A DNA stretch of 64,000 nt. Source: DATJZG01 sp035499295 (GTDB taxonomy: Bacteria; Myxococcota; Myxococcia; Myxococcales; Anaeromyxobacteraceae). Below the pieces are notes generated by a model. It searched no databases, was not told the origin of the DNA, and was given only the letters and a program-made list of their open reading frames with translations. Positions 11,301-17,558 of this stretch are shown one piece after another; position 1 is the stretch's first letter, and each line of letters opens with the position of its first letter. The stretch spans positions 29,646-93,645 of the forward strand of contig DATJZG010000040.1 of assembly GCA_035499295.1 (NCBI GenBank). Direction: 5' to 3'. A program made the translations under genes and the position numbers.

Positions 11301-11577
11301 GCCGGCGCGCGCGGCGGGTGGCCCGAAGGTCGAGCCCCGCACGGAGGCGGAGAAGCTCGTGGCGTCGCTCTGGCGCCAGGCGCTCGGAGTCCACTCCGTG
11401 AGCGTCTCCGACAACTTCTTCGAACTCGGGGGGCACTCCCTGGCGTGCCTGCAGATGCTCTCGCGGCTGGAGCGGGAGACGGGGAAGCGGCTCTCCCCGC
11501 GGGCGGTGCTCCTCGACTCGCTCGAGCAGTTCGCCGCGCGGGTCACCGCCCCCGAGGGCGCGGCCCGCGTCGGCTAG
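5311..11577 (+). CDS. NRPS: C - A - PCP - C - degenerate A - PCP, no thioesterase
   Basis: The ATG follows the PKS stop TAA with no gap, so translation is probably coupled. 2088 aa. C1 has HHIVCDG (His152). A1 is intact: TSGSTGRPKG near 631, YGPTE, and the A10 lysine at 960. Aligned to PheA, its pocket reads D-I-F-Q-I-T-M-V-W-K, which loosely resembles glycine codes but is not decisive. PCP1 carries Ser1015 in LGGHS. C2 has HHFAWDG (His1202). The second A domain (about 1524-2000) is recognisable but its core motifs are destroyed: YTPGPGGEPCG replaces YTSGSTGxPKG, GAAE replaces GPTE, and Ala1989 replaces the A10 lysine. PCP2 carries Ser2043. The protein ends right after PCP2, with no TE, reductase or terminal C domain, so release must depend on another protein; two alpha/beta hydrolases follow. 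Confidence 0.95.
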   Translation: MSSGNPVGFDPFAGPSIAQVVPTTESQREIFTATRLGDEASLAFNESGSLRLSGALDEEALRGAWGDLLGRHEVLRSTVSGDGRTLLVSPPAPADLPLLDFSALPEAERASKLDALKTAEVERPFDLEKGPLVRATLVKLSPADHLLVFTSHHIVCDGFSTGVMLRELGALYTARRNRRPAQLPEPFGWGAWAKELEDWQNTAGHAADEKFWTGRFVELPPDLDLPADRRRPPVKTYAADRYDHALAPALVDRLRKAGAKNGASLFVSLLAGFEALLSRLSGQADLVVAIPSAGQAAGGHPTLVGHCVNTLPVRVAVDGEAPFAKLLGAVRTAMLDAQDHSLFTLGELLRKLPIARDPSRLPLASVCFNLDQGLSGPSLGFEGLEVSFGSNPRRFENFDLFVNAVELDGGVTFEIQYNTDLYEGATVRRWAAALETLLGGAAEAPETPVWKLPVLPATEAQKLDAWNDTQVAVPRKSLRELVEAQVARSPQAVAVVHESGQELTYAELDQQANRLAHRLRELQVGPNTLVGLCLERTPDMVVAMLAVAKAGGGYLPLDPTYPADRLAFMLSDAKAPVLLTQEKLRSLLPDHQAKVVSLDGEAEALASKPATAPPPSPQASLEDVAYVIYTSGSTGRPKGVLVPVRSVVNLLHFTREKPGMSAKDTVVAITTLSFDIAVFELWLPLAVGARILLASKDAGADGALLLDLCKRFGATILQATPATWRLLIGAGWSKDVALKVISTGEALPLDLGEQLVERSDDVWDMYGPTETTVWSTWWRVPRPLGQVLIGKPLCNTQLYILDRHLQRVPIGAVGELYIAGDGVALGYHDRPDLNTERFLPDPFRAGGRMYRTGDLARFRDDGEVEYLGRNDHQVKVRGFRIELGEIEAVLAKHPNVKQAVMLAREDRPGDVRLVAYATGKEGAAPNEDELRDHCKRTLPQFMVPQHFVRLEAFPLTPNGKVDKKALPAPDGSASRTEYAPPGTEAEKRIAAMWAEALGLPRVGIHDNFFHLGGHSLLASQMIARLAREDGVAVPLRKIFEAPTVAQFAPLLAGSRKAERIPRLDGNGPWPLSLVQRRLWMLEQLDPGRMVWNLPSAFRLKGRINVAALEKAVEEFVRRHETVRAKVRWEGDVPVQDVGPVPEVKLPVEDLTHLALEADRLETARRLIVDDVRRPFDLTAGKLYRVRLFKVGEDDHLLMWIPHHFAWDGWCFDLFLKEIDALYDAFRQGKPPALKAAPVRYSDFAAWHEKWLETPEVKKQAQWWNDLLGETPTPLELPIDRPRRPRQGEDGDSILVHVPAQDVEALKAFGLANDATIYMVTLAAYVALLSRWSGQDDVVVATPVRGRVQPDVEDVVGPFVNTLVLRNRLDGDPTFRELVARVRASSLDAFSHQDVPFEHLAMSRNPAYRAFFSFQDARGRPRRIGDLDMVQFHVLQPAASTDVSLWVMESPAGHLAGGLTFATAVLDRSTMEQFLKEWNVLLRDAVAHPDKPVSQLALQGAEERRHLLAQGEGPALAGAMSSVAAQIDALAEKDAQAPAILVGGKAISRGELDLRARRIAQGLKPISGGSEPVVAVAMERSASAIAAVLGAWKAGMAALPLDPAQPPARLARVVADARPAAVVASRSELGKLPQGTWRTLAIEDLESSEPAPRQAAPGLDALALVLYTPGPGGEPCGIEFTQGSLAAGVVSCRGALSVAEGEVVASAAPAGSPRSALETWLPLATGARLALAPREAVQPRALAAFLQGVGASLFVAPASTFRQLLAVGFAGGSSFRAAVEAPLDDELAAALAPRADAVLEVLGAAEVAGMAAVRRVDPAGKGSTAVAPGFRLRVIDRVGELVPEGVPGEVALGGPALARGYRGRPALGAERTVKVDGERLWRTGELARWHEGVFALKGRRDGRSEVRGVRFEPAELEAALMAHAAVADAAVAAREDRPGEVRVTAYVVPHPGAAYTDSELRAHLRSCVPEALAPQHVVELASIPRRPGGAVDRAALPAPARAAGGPKVEPRTEAEKLVASLWRQALGVHSVSVSDNFFELGGHSLACLQMLSRLERETGKRLSPRAVLLDSLEQFAARVTAPEGAARVG

Positions 11578-11585
11578 GAGGACGC

Positions 11586-12368
11586 GTGCAGCCGGTCTCC
11601 TTCGGGACGAGCGATCGTCAGCTCCTCGGGATCTACTATCCGCCCGAGGGTGAGCAGCCGCGGGACGCGGCGGTGCTCCTGTGCGGCCCGGCCCCGCAGG
11701 AGTACATGCTGACGTACTGGGCCACGCGGAAGCTCGCGACCCTCCTCGCTCGCCACGGGTTCCCGGTGATGCGGTTCGACTACTTCGGCACCGGGGACTC
11801 CGCGGGCGAGACCGAGGAGGGACGGCCCAGGCTCTGGGTCGAGGACGTAGGCGCGGCAGCGCGGGAACTGCTCGACGTCTCGGGCGCCTACGCGCTCTCG
11901 GCGGTGGGCCTGCGGCTCGGGGCCTCCCTGGCCGCGCTGGCCGCCTCCGAGGGTCTCGACCTCGAGGACCTGGTCCTGTGGGAGCCCGTGGTACAGGGCT
12001 CCGCCTATGTCGACGAGCTCCGAGCCATCGCGGCGAGAAAGTACTCTGAGTTCCTCTTCCCGCCCGATCAGGGTCCGGGGTCCGGCCAGCTCCTCGGCTA
12101 TCAGTTTCCCGGGAGCGTCGAGGAGGAGACGCGAGGCCTCGACCTCCTGCGCACGCTCCCGCGCGCCCGCCGCCGGGTGGTGATGGCGGTCTCGGAGGAG
12201 CGGCCCCTCTACCTGTCACTCAAGGCGCGGCTCGAAGAGGAGGCGGCCCGGGGCGGGCCGGCGCTCTCCTGGCGGCACGAGCCGGAGGAGGCATCGGGGA
12301 GCCTCGACGGTGCGCTTCTCTCGAACACCATCCTCAACGCCATCGCCTCGGCACTGGAGGAGGCATGA
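11586..12368 (+). CDS. Alpha/beta hydrolase, Arg in place of the nucleophile serine
   Basis: 260 aa. The GTG start is set by AGGAGG four bases upstream, overlapping the NRPS stop. The fold is recognisable from an early strand with an oxyanion-type loop, then FDYFGTGDSAG, then the elbow GLRLG where Arg110 sits at the nucleophile position of GxSxG. It resembles the exosortase-associated hydrolase 2 family, in which I recall similar non-Ser elbows (from memory, not checked). If that is right, the protein may be a non-catalytic scaffold or binding partner rather than a thioesterase. Its stop overlaps the next start (ATGA), so the two hydrolases are probably made in equal amounts. A role in product release or editing for the upstream NRPS is inferred from position only. 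Confidence 0.85.
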   Translation: MQPVSFGTSDRQLLGIYYPPEGEQPRDAAVLLCGPAPQEYMLTYWATRKLATLLARHGFPVMRFDYFGTGDSAGETEEGRPRLWVEDVGAAARELLDVSGAYALSAVGLRLGASLAALAASEGLDLEDLVLWEPVVQGSAYVDELRAIAARKYSEFLFPPDQGPGSGQLLGYQFPGSVEEETRGLDLLRTLPRARRRVVMAVSEERPLYLSLKARLEEEAARGGPALSWRHEPEEASGSLDGALLSNTILNAIASALEEA

Positions 12369-13216
12369 GGGAGCGCGCCTTCGTCTTCGGGGCCCACGCC
12401 AACCTCTTCGGCGTGCTCGCCGAGCCGGATCCGTCCGACGCGATGGCGGGCTCGCCGGCGGTCCTCCTCGCTAACATGGGCGTGAACCACCACGTCGGGT
12501 CCAACCGGCTCTGGGTGGACCTCTCGCGGAGGCTGGCGCGGATGGGCTTCCACGTCCTGCGGTTCGACCTCTCCGGGCTGGGCGACAGCCTGCAGCGTCC
12601 CGGGGCGCACGGCGACCTGGAGCGGGCGGTCCTCGATCTGCGGGAGGCGATGGACTTCGTGAGCCAGAAGGGGGGGCCGCAGACGTTCGTGGTCATGGGG
12701 CTCTGCTCCGGGGCCGACTCCGCGCACGCGGTGACGGTGGCCGATCCCCGGGTGACCGGTGCCGTCTACATCGACGGCTTCGTGTGGCGCACGCCCGGTT
12801 TCTGGCTCCGGTACTGGACGAGCCGCAAGCTGGAGGCGGCGCGCTGGCGTCGCTACTTGCGCCGGCGAGCAGCCCGGCAGCGCGGCGGACCCCGGGAGGC
12901 GGGGGAGGCACGGGAGATCTACCAGCGGGAGATGCCGACGCCGGAGCAGTTCCGGGCCAGCCTCGGGGCGCTCCTCGGACGCGGAACCGCCGTGCTGGCG
13001 ATCTACACCGGCGGCCTCATGGACTACGCCTACGAGGGACAGATCCGGGAGATGGTGGGGGAGCTCTCCCGCCACCCGCTCTTCGCGACCGATTACTTCC
13101 CGCGCGCCGATCACCTCTTCACCGACGTCGGCGAGCACGAGAAGCTGCTCGTCTCGCTCTGCTCCTGGATGAAGGGCCGGGCGGGGCGGGCGCGGGCCGA
13201 GGAGGCCAGCGCGTGA
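12365..13216 (+). CDS. Alpha/beta hydrolase with Cys nucleophile elbow (GLCSG)
   Basis: 283 aa, overlapping the previous gene by 4 bp (ATGA). The sequence contains LRFDLSGLGDS and the elbow GLCSG, where Cys114 occupies the catalytic position of GxSxG; HPLFATDYFPRADHLF near the C-terminus supplies a candidate histidine. Residues 150-190 form an Arg-rich lid insert. It resembles the exosortase-associated hydrolase 1 family. Alpha/beta thioesterases with Cys nucleophiles are known from some NRPS and PKS pathways, so this is the best candidate for off-loading a peptide from the TE-less NRPS, or for editing it. That role is inference; a general hydrolase remains possible. Confidence 0.87.
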   Translation: MRERAFVFGAHANLFGVLAEPDPSDAMAGSPAVLLANMGVNHHVGSNRLWVDLSRRLARMGFHVLRFDLSGLGDSLQRPGAHGDLERAVLDLREAMDFVSQKGGPQTFVVMGLCSGADSAHAVTVADPRVTGAVYIDGFVWRTPGFWLRYWTSRKLEAARWRRYLRRRAARQRGGPREAGEAREIYQREMPTPEQFRASLGALLGRGTAVLAIYTGGLMDYAYEGQIREMVGELSRHPLFATDYFPRADHLFTDVGEHEKLLVSLCSWMKGRAGRARAEEASA

Positions 13217-13872
13217 ACCGCGCCGACGCCCCCGAGCTCTTCGCGGAGCTCCACGGCGTCCAGCTGTGGCGCCTCGATCTCTCCCAGGCGCGACCCCCCG
13301 ATCCCGGCGAGCTGTCCCCGTCGGAGCAGGCGCGCGGCGACCGCCGGCGCTCGGAGGTCGACCGGAGCCGGTTCGCCGCCTCGCGCGCGGCCCTGCGCCG
13401 CCTCCTCGCCGCTCGGACCGGCACCGACCCGGCTCGCCTGCGGCTCGAGGAGGGCCCGCACGGGAGGCCCATCGTCCCCGGCGGCCCGGCCTTCAGCATG
13501 AGCCACACCGGCGACCTGTGGCTGTGCGCCGTCGCCGACGGGCGCGAGCTCGGCATCGACGGCGAGCAACTGCGCGAGGTCCCCGAGGCCCGCGACATCG
13601 CCGAGCTCTGGTTCACGAGGGCGGAGCGAGAGCGCCTCGCCTCGGAGGAGGCCCGCGGGGTCCCGGGGGCGTTTCTCAGAGGCTGGGTGCGCAAGGAGGC
13701 CTTCCTGAAGGCCCTGGGAGTGGGGTTCTCGGTCGAGGGCGCCACCGGCGTCGACCCGGACCCGGCCGAGTGGGCCGTCCTGGACCTGGACCCAGCCCCC
13801 GGCTATGTGGCGGCTCTGGTGGTGAGCCGCTCGGAAGCTCCGGCGCCCCGCGCCGGAAACGGTCACGTCTGA
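13213..13872 (+). CDS. 4'-phosphopantetheinyl transferase, Sfp type
   Basis: 219 aa, GTG start overlapping the previous stop (GTGA). Family motifs are in order: a substrate-binding loop with PHGRPIV, FSMSHTGD, the Mg-binding GID-x-E (GIDGE) and WVRKEAFLKALG (W..KEA..K). It transfers phosphopantetheine from CoA to the conserved serines of carrier proteins, here presumably those of the PKS and NRPS just upstream (Ser1059 of the PKS; Ser1015 and Ser2043 of the NRPS). Translational coupling to the cluster supports a dedicated activating enzyme. Confidence 0.93.
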   Translation: MNRADAPELFAELHGVQLWRLDLSQARPPDPGELSPSEQARGDRRRSEVDRSRFAASRAALRRLLAARTGTDPARLRLEEGPHGRPIVPGGPAFSMSHTGDLWLCAVADGRELGIDGEQLREVPEARDIAELWFTRAERERLASEEARGVPGAFLRGWVRKEAFLKALGVGFSVEGATGVDPDPAEWAVLDLDPAPGYVAALVVSRSEAPAPRAGNGHV

Positions 13873-13883
13873 AGGGAGGCCCC

Positions 13884-14438
13884 ATGTTCGGAAGGCTCTG
13901 GAAGGACGCGGTGGAGATGGCGCGGGCGGCCAAGGTGGAGCCGAGCGCCAAGTCGGCCGTGAAGCTAATGCTCTCCACCGACTCCTACCGGATCCTCTTC
14001 CTGAACCGCATCCGGGAGGCCGCGCACCGCTGGCACATCCCGCTCGTGAATCACCTGCTCCGGGTGGCCCAGACGGCGGTGTTCGGAATCGAGATCGACC
14101 GCGACGTGGAGATGGGGGAGGGGGTCTACCTCGTGCATCCCCTCGGGGTGGTCATCGGAGGCGACTCGAAGATCGGTGCGCGCGTTCGTTTCTACGGCAA
14201 CAACACCGTCGGGACCGTGCACGACGACGGCTACCCGGTGGTCGAGGAGGACGTGTGGATCGGGGCCGGGGCCCGGATCCTGGGTCCCATCCGCGTGGGG
14301 GCGAGGAGCCGGATCGGCGCCAACGCGGTCGTCCTCACCGACGTCCCCCCCGATCACGTGGCGGTCGGGGTCCCCGCGAAGATCCACCCGCGCAAGGACC
14401 TGGCGCCCTTTCCGGCACCGGTGAAGGAGAGCGCCTAA
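13884..14438 (+). CDS. Hexapeptide-repeat acyltransferase, serine O-acetyltransferase-like
   Basis: 184 aa, ATG preceded by AGGGAGG, 11 bp after the transferase gene. An N-terminal helical part (1-70) is followed by a left-handed beta-helix of hexapeptide repeats (about 70-165), including VHPLGVVIGG and a GNNTVG loop; the order resembles CysE-type serine acetyltransferases. It may acetylate a small amino or hydroxy substrate from an acyl-CoA. As the last gene of the biosynthetic operon it may tailor the product or supply O-acetylserine. The sequence does not settle the substrate. Confidence 0.85.
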   Translation: MFGRLWKDAVEMARAAKVEPSAKSAVKLMLSTDSYRILFLNRIREAAHRWHIPLVNHLLRVAQTAVFGIEIDRDVEMGEGVYLVHPLGVVIGGDSKIGARVRFYGNNTVGTVHDDGYPVVEEDVWIGAGARILGPIRVGARSRIGANAVVLTDVPPDHVAVGVPAKIHPRKDLAPFPAPVKESA

Positions 14439-14474
14439 GGCCCGTCCCAGTCGGAGGGAGGGCGGCGGTGGGGG

Positions 14475-14480
14475 TACAAT
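14475..14480 (+). promoter_or_regulatory. -10 element (TACAAT), likely leaderless start of the RNase operon
   Basis: TACAAT ends 9 nt before the ATG at 14490 and there is no Shine-Dalgarno, so transcription would start at or within about 2 nt of the codon. It sits in the loop of a short GGGGG/CCCCC inverted repeat (14470-14486). No convincing -35 is visible. Confidence 0.5.
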
Positions 14481-14489
14481 GCCCCCGCG

Positions 14490-14852
14490 ATGGCTCGCGC
14501 GCTCGCGCTTCTCGTCGCGGTGGCGGTCGCCCCGGTGCTTCCCGGCGAGGCGCTTGCGGCCTGCCCGGTCGCCGCCTCCGTATCCGCTGCCGAGCTGCCG
14601 GCGCAAGCGCGAGAGACGCTGCGCCGGATCGAGCGCGGTGGACCCTTTCCCTTCCGGCGCGACGGGGTGATCTTCTCCAACCGGGAGAGTCTCCTGCCGC
14701 GGCACGGACACGGTTACTACCGGGAGTACACGGTGCCGACGCCGGGGGATTCGGACCGCGGCGCCCGGCGCATCGTCGCCGGAGCCGGCGGCGAGCGCTA
14801 CTACTCCACCGACCACTACCGGAGCTTCCGCTGCATCGAGGGAACGCCATGA
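14490..14852 (+). CDS. Secreted guanyl-specific ribonuclease, barnase/RNase Sa (N1/T1) type
   Basis: 120 aa. An N-terminal signal peptide (hydrophobic to about residue 20, cleavage likely near ALA-A) precedes a small RNase domain: GGPFPF..DGVIFSNRE, YYREYTVPTP, the R-A-R-R strand, and YYSTDHYRSF with the C-terminal catalytic His. One disulfide is possible (Cys25 and the Cys near the end). Such enzymes cut RNA after guanosine and are toxic inside the producer. The next gene is its barstar inhibitor, overlapping by ATGA. The sequence does not show whether it is a defence toxin or a digestive nuclease. Confidence 0.92.
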   Translation: MARALALLVAVAVAPVLPGEALAACPVAASVSAAELPAQARETLRRIERGGPFPFRRDGVIFSNRESLLPRHGHGYYREYTVPTPGDSDRGARRIVAGAGGERYYSTDHYRSFRCIEGTP

Positions 14853-15313
14853 TCGACGTCCGCGCGCTCGTCTCCCAGTGCCGCTCCGGCGTCCACTGGG
14901 TCGGGGCCGAAACGGATTCGGCGGCGATCGCTCGCACCGCGTCGCGGTTCGGATGGGACTTCGCGCTCCTCGACGGCGACGAGGTGATCGACAAGGGGTC
15001 CCTTCTCGACGCGGCGGCGAAGGGCCTGAGCTTCCCCGCTACCTTCGGGCGCAACTGGGACGCCCTGGAGGACTGCCTCTGCGATCTGTCCTGGCGCACG
15101 GGGAAGGGCACCCTTCTCCTGTGGGCACCGGTGGACCCGATCCGGAGCCAGGACCCGGGTGCGCTCGAGACGGCGATCGACGTGCTCAGAGCCTCGGCGA
15201 GTTGGTGGGCGCGCGAAGGTCGCCCGTTTCTCGCGCTCCTGGGCGGAATGCGGCGGCCCCGCGGGCTGGGCGAGGACCTCGGGCCGGGCAGGTCGCGGAG
15301 GCTCTCCCGGTGA
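14849..15313 (+). CDS. Barstar-type ribonuclease inhibitor
   Basis: 154 aa, no signal peptide, so cytoplasmic. It overlaps the RNase gene by 4 bp, tying inhibitor to toxin synthesis. The barstar core is clear: FGRNWDALEDCLCDLSW matches the barnase-binding helix with its acidic residues, followed by a LLLWAPVDP strand and the C-terminal helix and strand ending in FLALLGG. It is longer than the classical 89-aa barstar, with extra residues at both ends. It should protect the producer from RNase that fails to be secreted. Confidence 0.92.
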   Translation: MIDVRALVSQCRSGVHWVGAETDSAAIARTASRFGWDFALLDGDEVIDKGSLLDAAAKGLSFPATFGRNWDALEDCLCDLSWRTGKGTLLLWAPVDPIRSQDPGALETAIDVLRASASWWAREGRPFLALLGGMRRPRGLGEDLGPGRSRRLSR

Positions 15314-16128
15314 GGAGCGGGGTCCGCTTCGTGCTGGTGCGCCCGCGGGTCCCCGAGAACCTGGGAGCGGCGGCCCGGGCGCTCGCGAACTTCGGGTTCG
15401 AGGACTGGGCCCTGGTGAGGCTCGGCACCCACGACTTCGCGAAGGCCCGCCGCGTGGCCGTTCACGCCGAGGGGCTCCTCGACCGCCCCCGCATCGTCGG
15501 CACGCTGGACGAGGCCGTGGCCGATTGCACCTGGGTCGTCGCCACGACCTCGCGGCGCGTCCGCGGGCGACGCCCTCTCGACCCGACGGAGCTCGGGCGA
15601 CGGCTGTCCGTCGAGGGGCAGCGCGGCCGGACGGCGCTCGTCTTCGGCGACGAGAGGGACGGGCTCTCGGCGGACGAGATCCGCCGCTGCGACGAGATCT
15701 CGACCATCCCCACGCGCGGGGGCCAGCCCTCGCTCAACCTGGCGCAGGCGGTGGCGGTCTACGCATTCTCCCTGCTCGAGGCGGCCGAGGGGCCCCGCGC
15801 GGTGCCGGCCGACCCGCCGGGCGCGAGCGATGGCGAACTCGGCCTGCTGGAGGAGTCGCTCCGGGAGGCGCTGCGCCGGGGCGGCTTCCTCGTCGGCCCG
15901 GAGCGCCACGCCGTCCGGGAGCTGGCGGGTTCGGTGCGGCGCGCCCGCCTCACGAAGTCCGAGGTGCGCCTGTGGGTCGCGGCGCTGAGGCGTCTGGCGC
16001 GCCCGGGCCCGTCAACGCAGGACGAGCGAGCGCGCCAGCCGCGAGAGCACGTCCCGGGCGGCGGAGATCTGGCTCGGGGGGAGTCCCTTGAGCGCCCGCC
16101 GGGCACGGGCCTCGAGCGTTCCCGGTGA
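15310..16128 (+). CDS. TrmJ-like SPOUT RNA 2'-O-methyltransferase
   Basis: 272 aa, GTG start overlapping the barstar stop (GTGA), so it is the third coupled gene of this operon. SpoU motifs are present: PENLGAAARALANFGF (motif 1), ALVFGDERDGLS (motif 2) and IPTRGGQPSLNLAQAVAVYAF (motif 3, knotted SAM site). The family methylates ribose, and TrmJ acts on tRNA position 32. The last 39 residues run past the normal family length and overlap the convergent MarR gene by 117 bp, so the tail may not be functional. The link to an RNase and inhibitor pair is unusual but may be incidental. Confidence 0.88.
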   Translation: MRSGVRFVLVRPRVPENLGAAARALANFGFEDWALVRLGTHDFAKARRVAVHAEGLLDRPRIVGTLDEAVADCTWVVATTSRRVRGRRPLDPTELGRRLSVEGQRGRTALVFGDERDGLSADEIRRCDEISTIPTRGGQPSLNLAQAVAVYAFSLLEAAEGPRAVPADPPGASDGELGLLEESLREALRRGGFLVGPERHAVRELAGSVRRARLTKSEVRLWVAALRRLARPGPSTQDERARQPREHVPGGGDLARGESLERPPGTGLERSR

Positions 16129-16503
16129 GACCCTCGCCACCCGCCGACCCTTGCTCGTCAGGTTGAGCACCGCCCGCCTCGAGTCGCGGGGGTGCGGGGT
16201 GCGAAGGACGAGGCGGCGCTCGGTCAAGCGGCGCAGGACGCCGGTGAGGGAGCTCGGGTGAAGATGCATCACCCGTGCGAGCTCCCCGGCGGAGATCCCC
16301 GGCACCTGCTCGATGAGACGCAGCGCGAGGAACTGGGGGCCTGTCGTTCCCAGGCGCTGCTGCATCTCGCGCGAGGCGCGCGCGAGCGCGTGGTCGACCT
16401 CCCAGAGGGAGCGGAGGAAGACGAGGACCGGATCGAGCCGCTCCACCTGCGACTGGGCCGCGGGCAACGGCAACGCGCGCACGGCCGGAGTTCTGCTTCC
16501 CAT
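16012..16503 (-). CDS. MarR-family transcriptional regulator
   Basis: About 163 aa from the ATG at 16503; an upstream in-frame GTG at 16593 would add 30 residues that do not look like MarR. The winged helix is clear: helix-rich dimerisation part, then ISAGELARVMHLHPSSLTGVLRRLTERRLV (HTH) and HPRDSRRAVLNLTSKGR (wing). It is divergent from the CitE-like gene across a 155-bp spacer and may control that gene or itself. Its 3' end overlaps the TrmJ-like gene tail to tail. No perfect palindromic operator is visible in the spacer. Confidence 0.9.
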   Translation of the reverse strand: MGSRTPAVRALPLPAAQSQVERLDPVLVFLRSLWEVDHALARASREMQQRLGTTGPQFLALRLIEQVPGISAGELARVMHLHPSSLTGVLRRLTERRLVLRTPHPRDSRRAVLNLTSKGRRVARVSPGTLEARARRALKGLPPSQISAARDVLSRLARSLVLR

Positions 16504-16643
16504 TCGCCCCCCAGGCGAAGGGGTATCACACCATTTGCCAGAGGTGAAGTCTCGCCGGCACTCGTCGTCTCCCTCGGCGGGTCGCGGCTTCACCCACCAG
16601 GCCCGGGAAGGGGGCGCCCTCGCGCTCGACCGGCCCGCTGGAA

Positions 16644-16649
16644 TAACAT
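16644..16649 (+). promoter_or_regulatory. -10 element (TAACAT), likely leaderless start of the CitE-like gene
   Basis: TAACAT ends exactly 9 nt before the ATG at 16659; no Shine-Dalgarno is present. The same spacing occurs at 14475 and 27373. No clear -35 is visible. Confidence 0.4.
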
Positions 16650-16658
16650 CCGAGCCCG

Positions 16659-17525
16659 ATGGCCACGGTACGCCCCCGGCGCAGTGCCCTCTACGTGCCG
16701 GGCTCGAATGCCCGGGCGCTCGAGAAGGCGAGGGGCCTCCCGGCGGACGTCCTCATCCTCGACCTGGAGGACGCGGTCGCCCCGGGCGCCAAAGAGGAGG
16801 CGCGGCGCCTGGTGGCCGCCGAGCTGGCCCGGCCCGGCCGGCCGCGCCAGGAGCGGGTGGTGCGGGTGAACGGACTCGGCTCCCCCTGGGGGGAGGCCGA
16901 CCTCCGCGCGCTGGCGCGCGGGGGCGCGGACGCGATCCTGCTCCCCAAGGTGGAGAGCGCGGACCGGGTCCGCGAGACGGAAGCGCTCCTGGCGAGAGGG
17001 GACGCTCTGCCCTCGGTCCTCTGGGCGATGATCGAGACGCCGCGGGGCGTCCTTCGGGCCCCCGAGATCGCCGCCTCGTGCCCCCGACTGGCCTGCCTCG
17101 TCGCGGGAACGTCGGACCTGGTGAAGGATCTCCACGCTCGTCACACCCCGTCGCGCCGGGAGGTGCTGACGAGCCTATCGCTCGTCGTCCTCGCCGCCAG
17201 GGCGCAAGGCTTGGTGGCGCTCGACGGCGTGCACCTCGACCTCGACGACGACGCGGGCTTCGAGGCTTCCTGCCGACAGGGGCTCGAGCTCGGGTTCGAC
17301 GGGAAGACGCTCATCCACCCGAAGACCATCGAGGCCGCGAACCGCGTCTTCGCCCCCGAAGAAGGAGCGGTGGATCGGGCGAAGCGCGTCATCGCCGCCC
17401 ATGCCGAGGCGGCGACCCGCGGTCAGGGGGTCGTCGTGGTCGACGGCCGCCTGGTGGAGGCGCTGCACGTCGAGGAGGCGCGGCGGATTGTGGCGCTCGC
17501 CGAGGCCATCGCGATCTCCGGCTGA
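16659..17525 (+). CDS. HpcH/HpaI aldolase, CitE-like CoA-ester lyase
   Basis: 288 aa with the CitE fold: RRSALYVPGSN, DVLILDLEDAV (metal- and CoA-site region), an Arg in VVRVNG, LPKVES, MIETPRGV (metal-binding Glu), and FDGKTLIHPKTIEAAN near the C-terminus. Members cleave citramalyl-, malyl- or (S)-3-hydroxyacyl-CoA esters. It stands alone, without citrate lyase alpha and gamma subunits, so it is more likely a stand-alone beta-methylmalyl- or citramalyl-CoA lyase-type enzyme than true citrate lyase. The exact substrate cannot be read from the sequence. Confidence 0.88.
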   Translation: MATVRPRRSALYVPGSNARALEKARGLPADVLILDLEDAVAPGAKEEARRLVAAELARPGRPRQERVVRVNGLGSPWGEADLRALARGGADAILLPKVESADRVRETEALLARGDALPSVLWAMIETPRGVLRAPEIAASCPRLACLVAGTSDLVKDLHARHTPSRREVLTSLSLVVLAARAQGLVALDGVHLDLDDDAGFEASCRQGLELGFDGKTLIHPKTIEAANRVFAPEEGAVDRAKRVIAAHAEAATRGQGVVVVDGRLVEALHVEEARRIVALAEAIAISG

Positions 17526-17558
17526 ACTGCCGGAGGCCGCCACCCGGGGCGACACGCC

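Noticed and set aside
7909..12219. A 1436-residue minus-strand frame
   Set aside because: Antisense to the NRPS and first hydrolase, no recognisable domain.
16504..16593. Longer MarR start at the GTG at 16593
   Set aside because: The additional 30 residues do not resemble MarR proteins and would use most of the divergent spacer.
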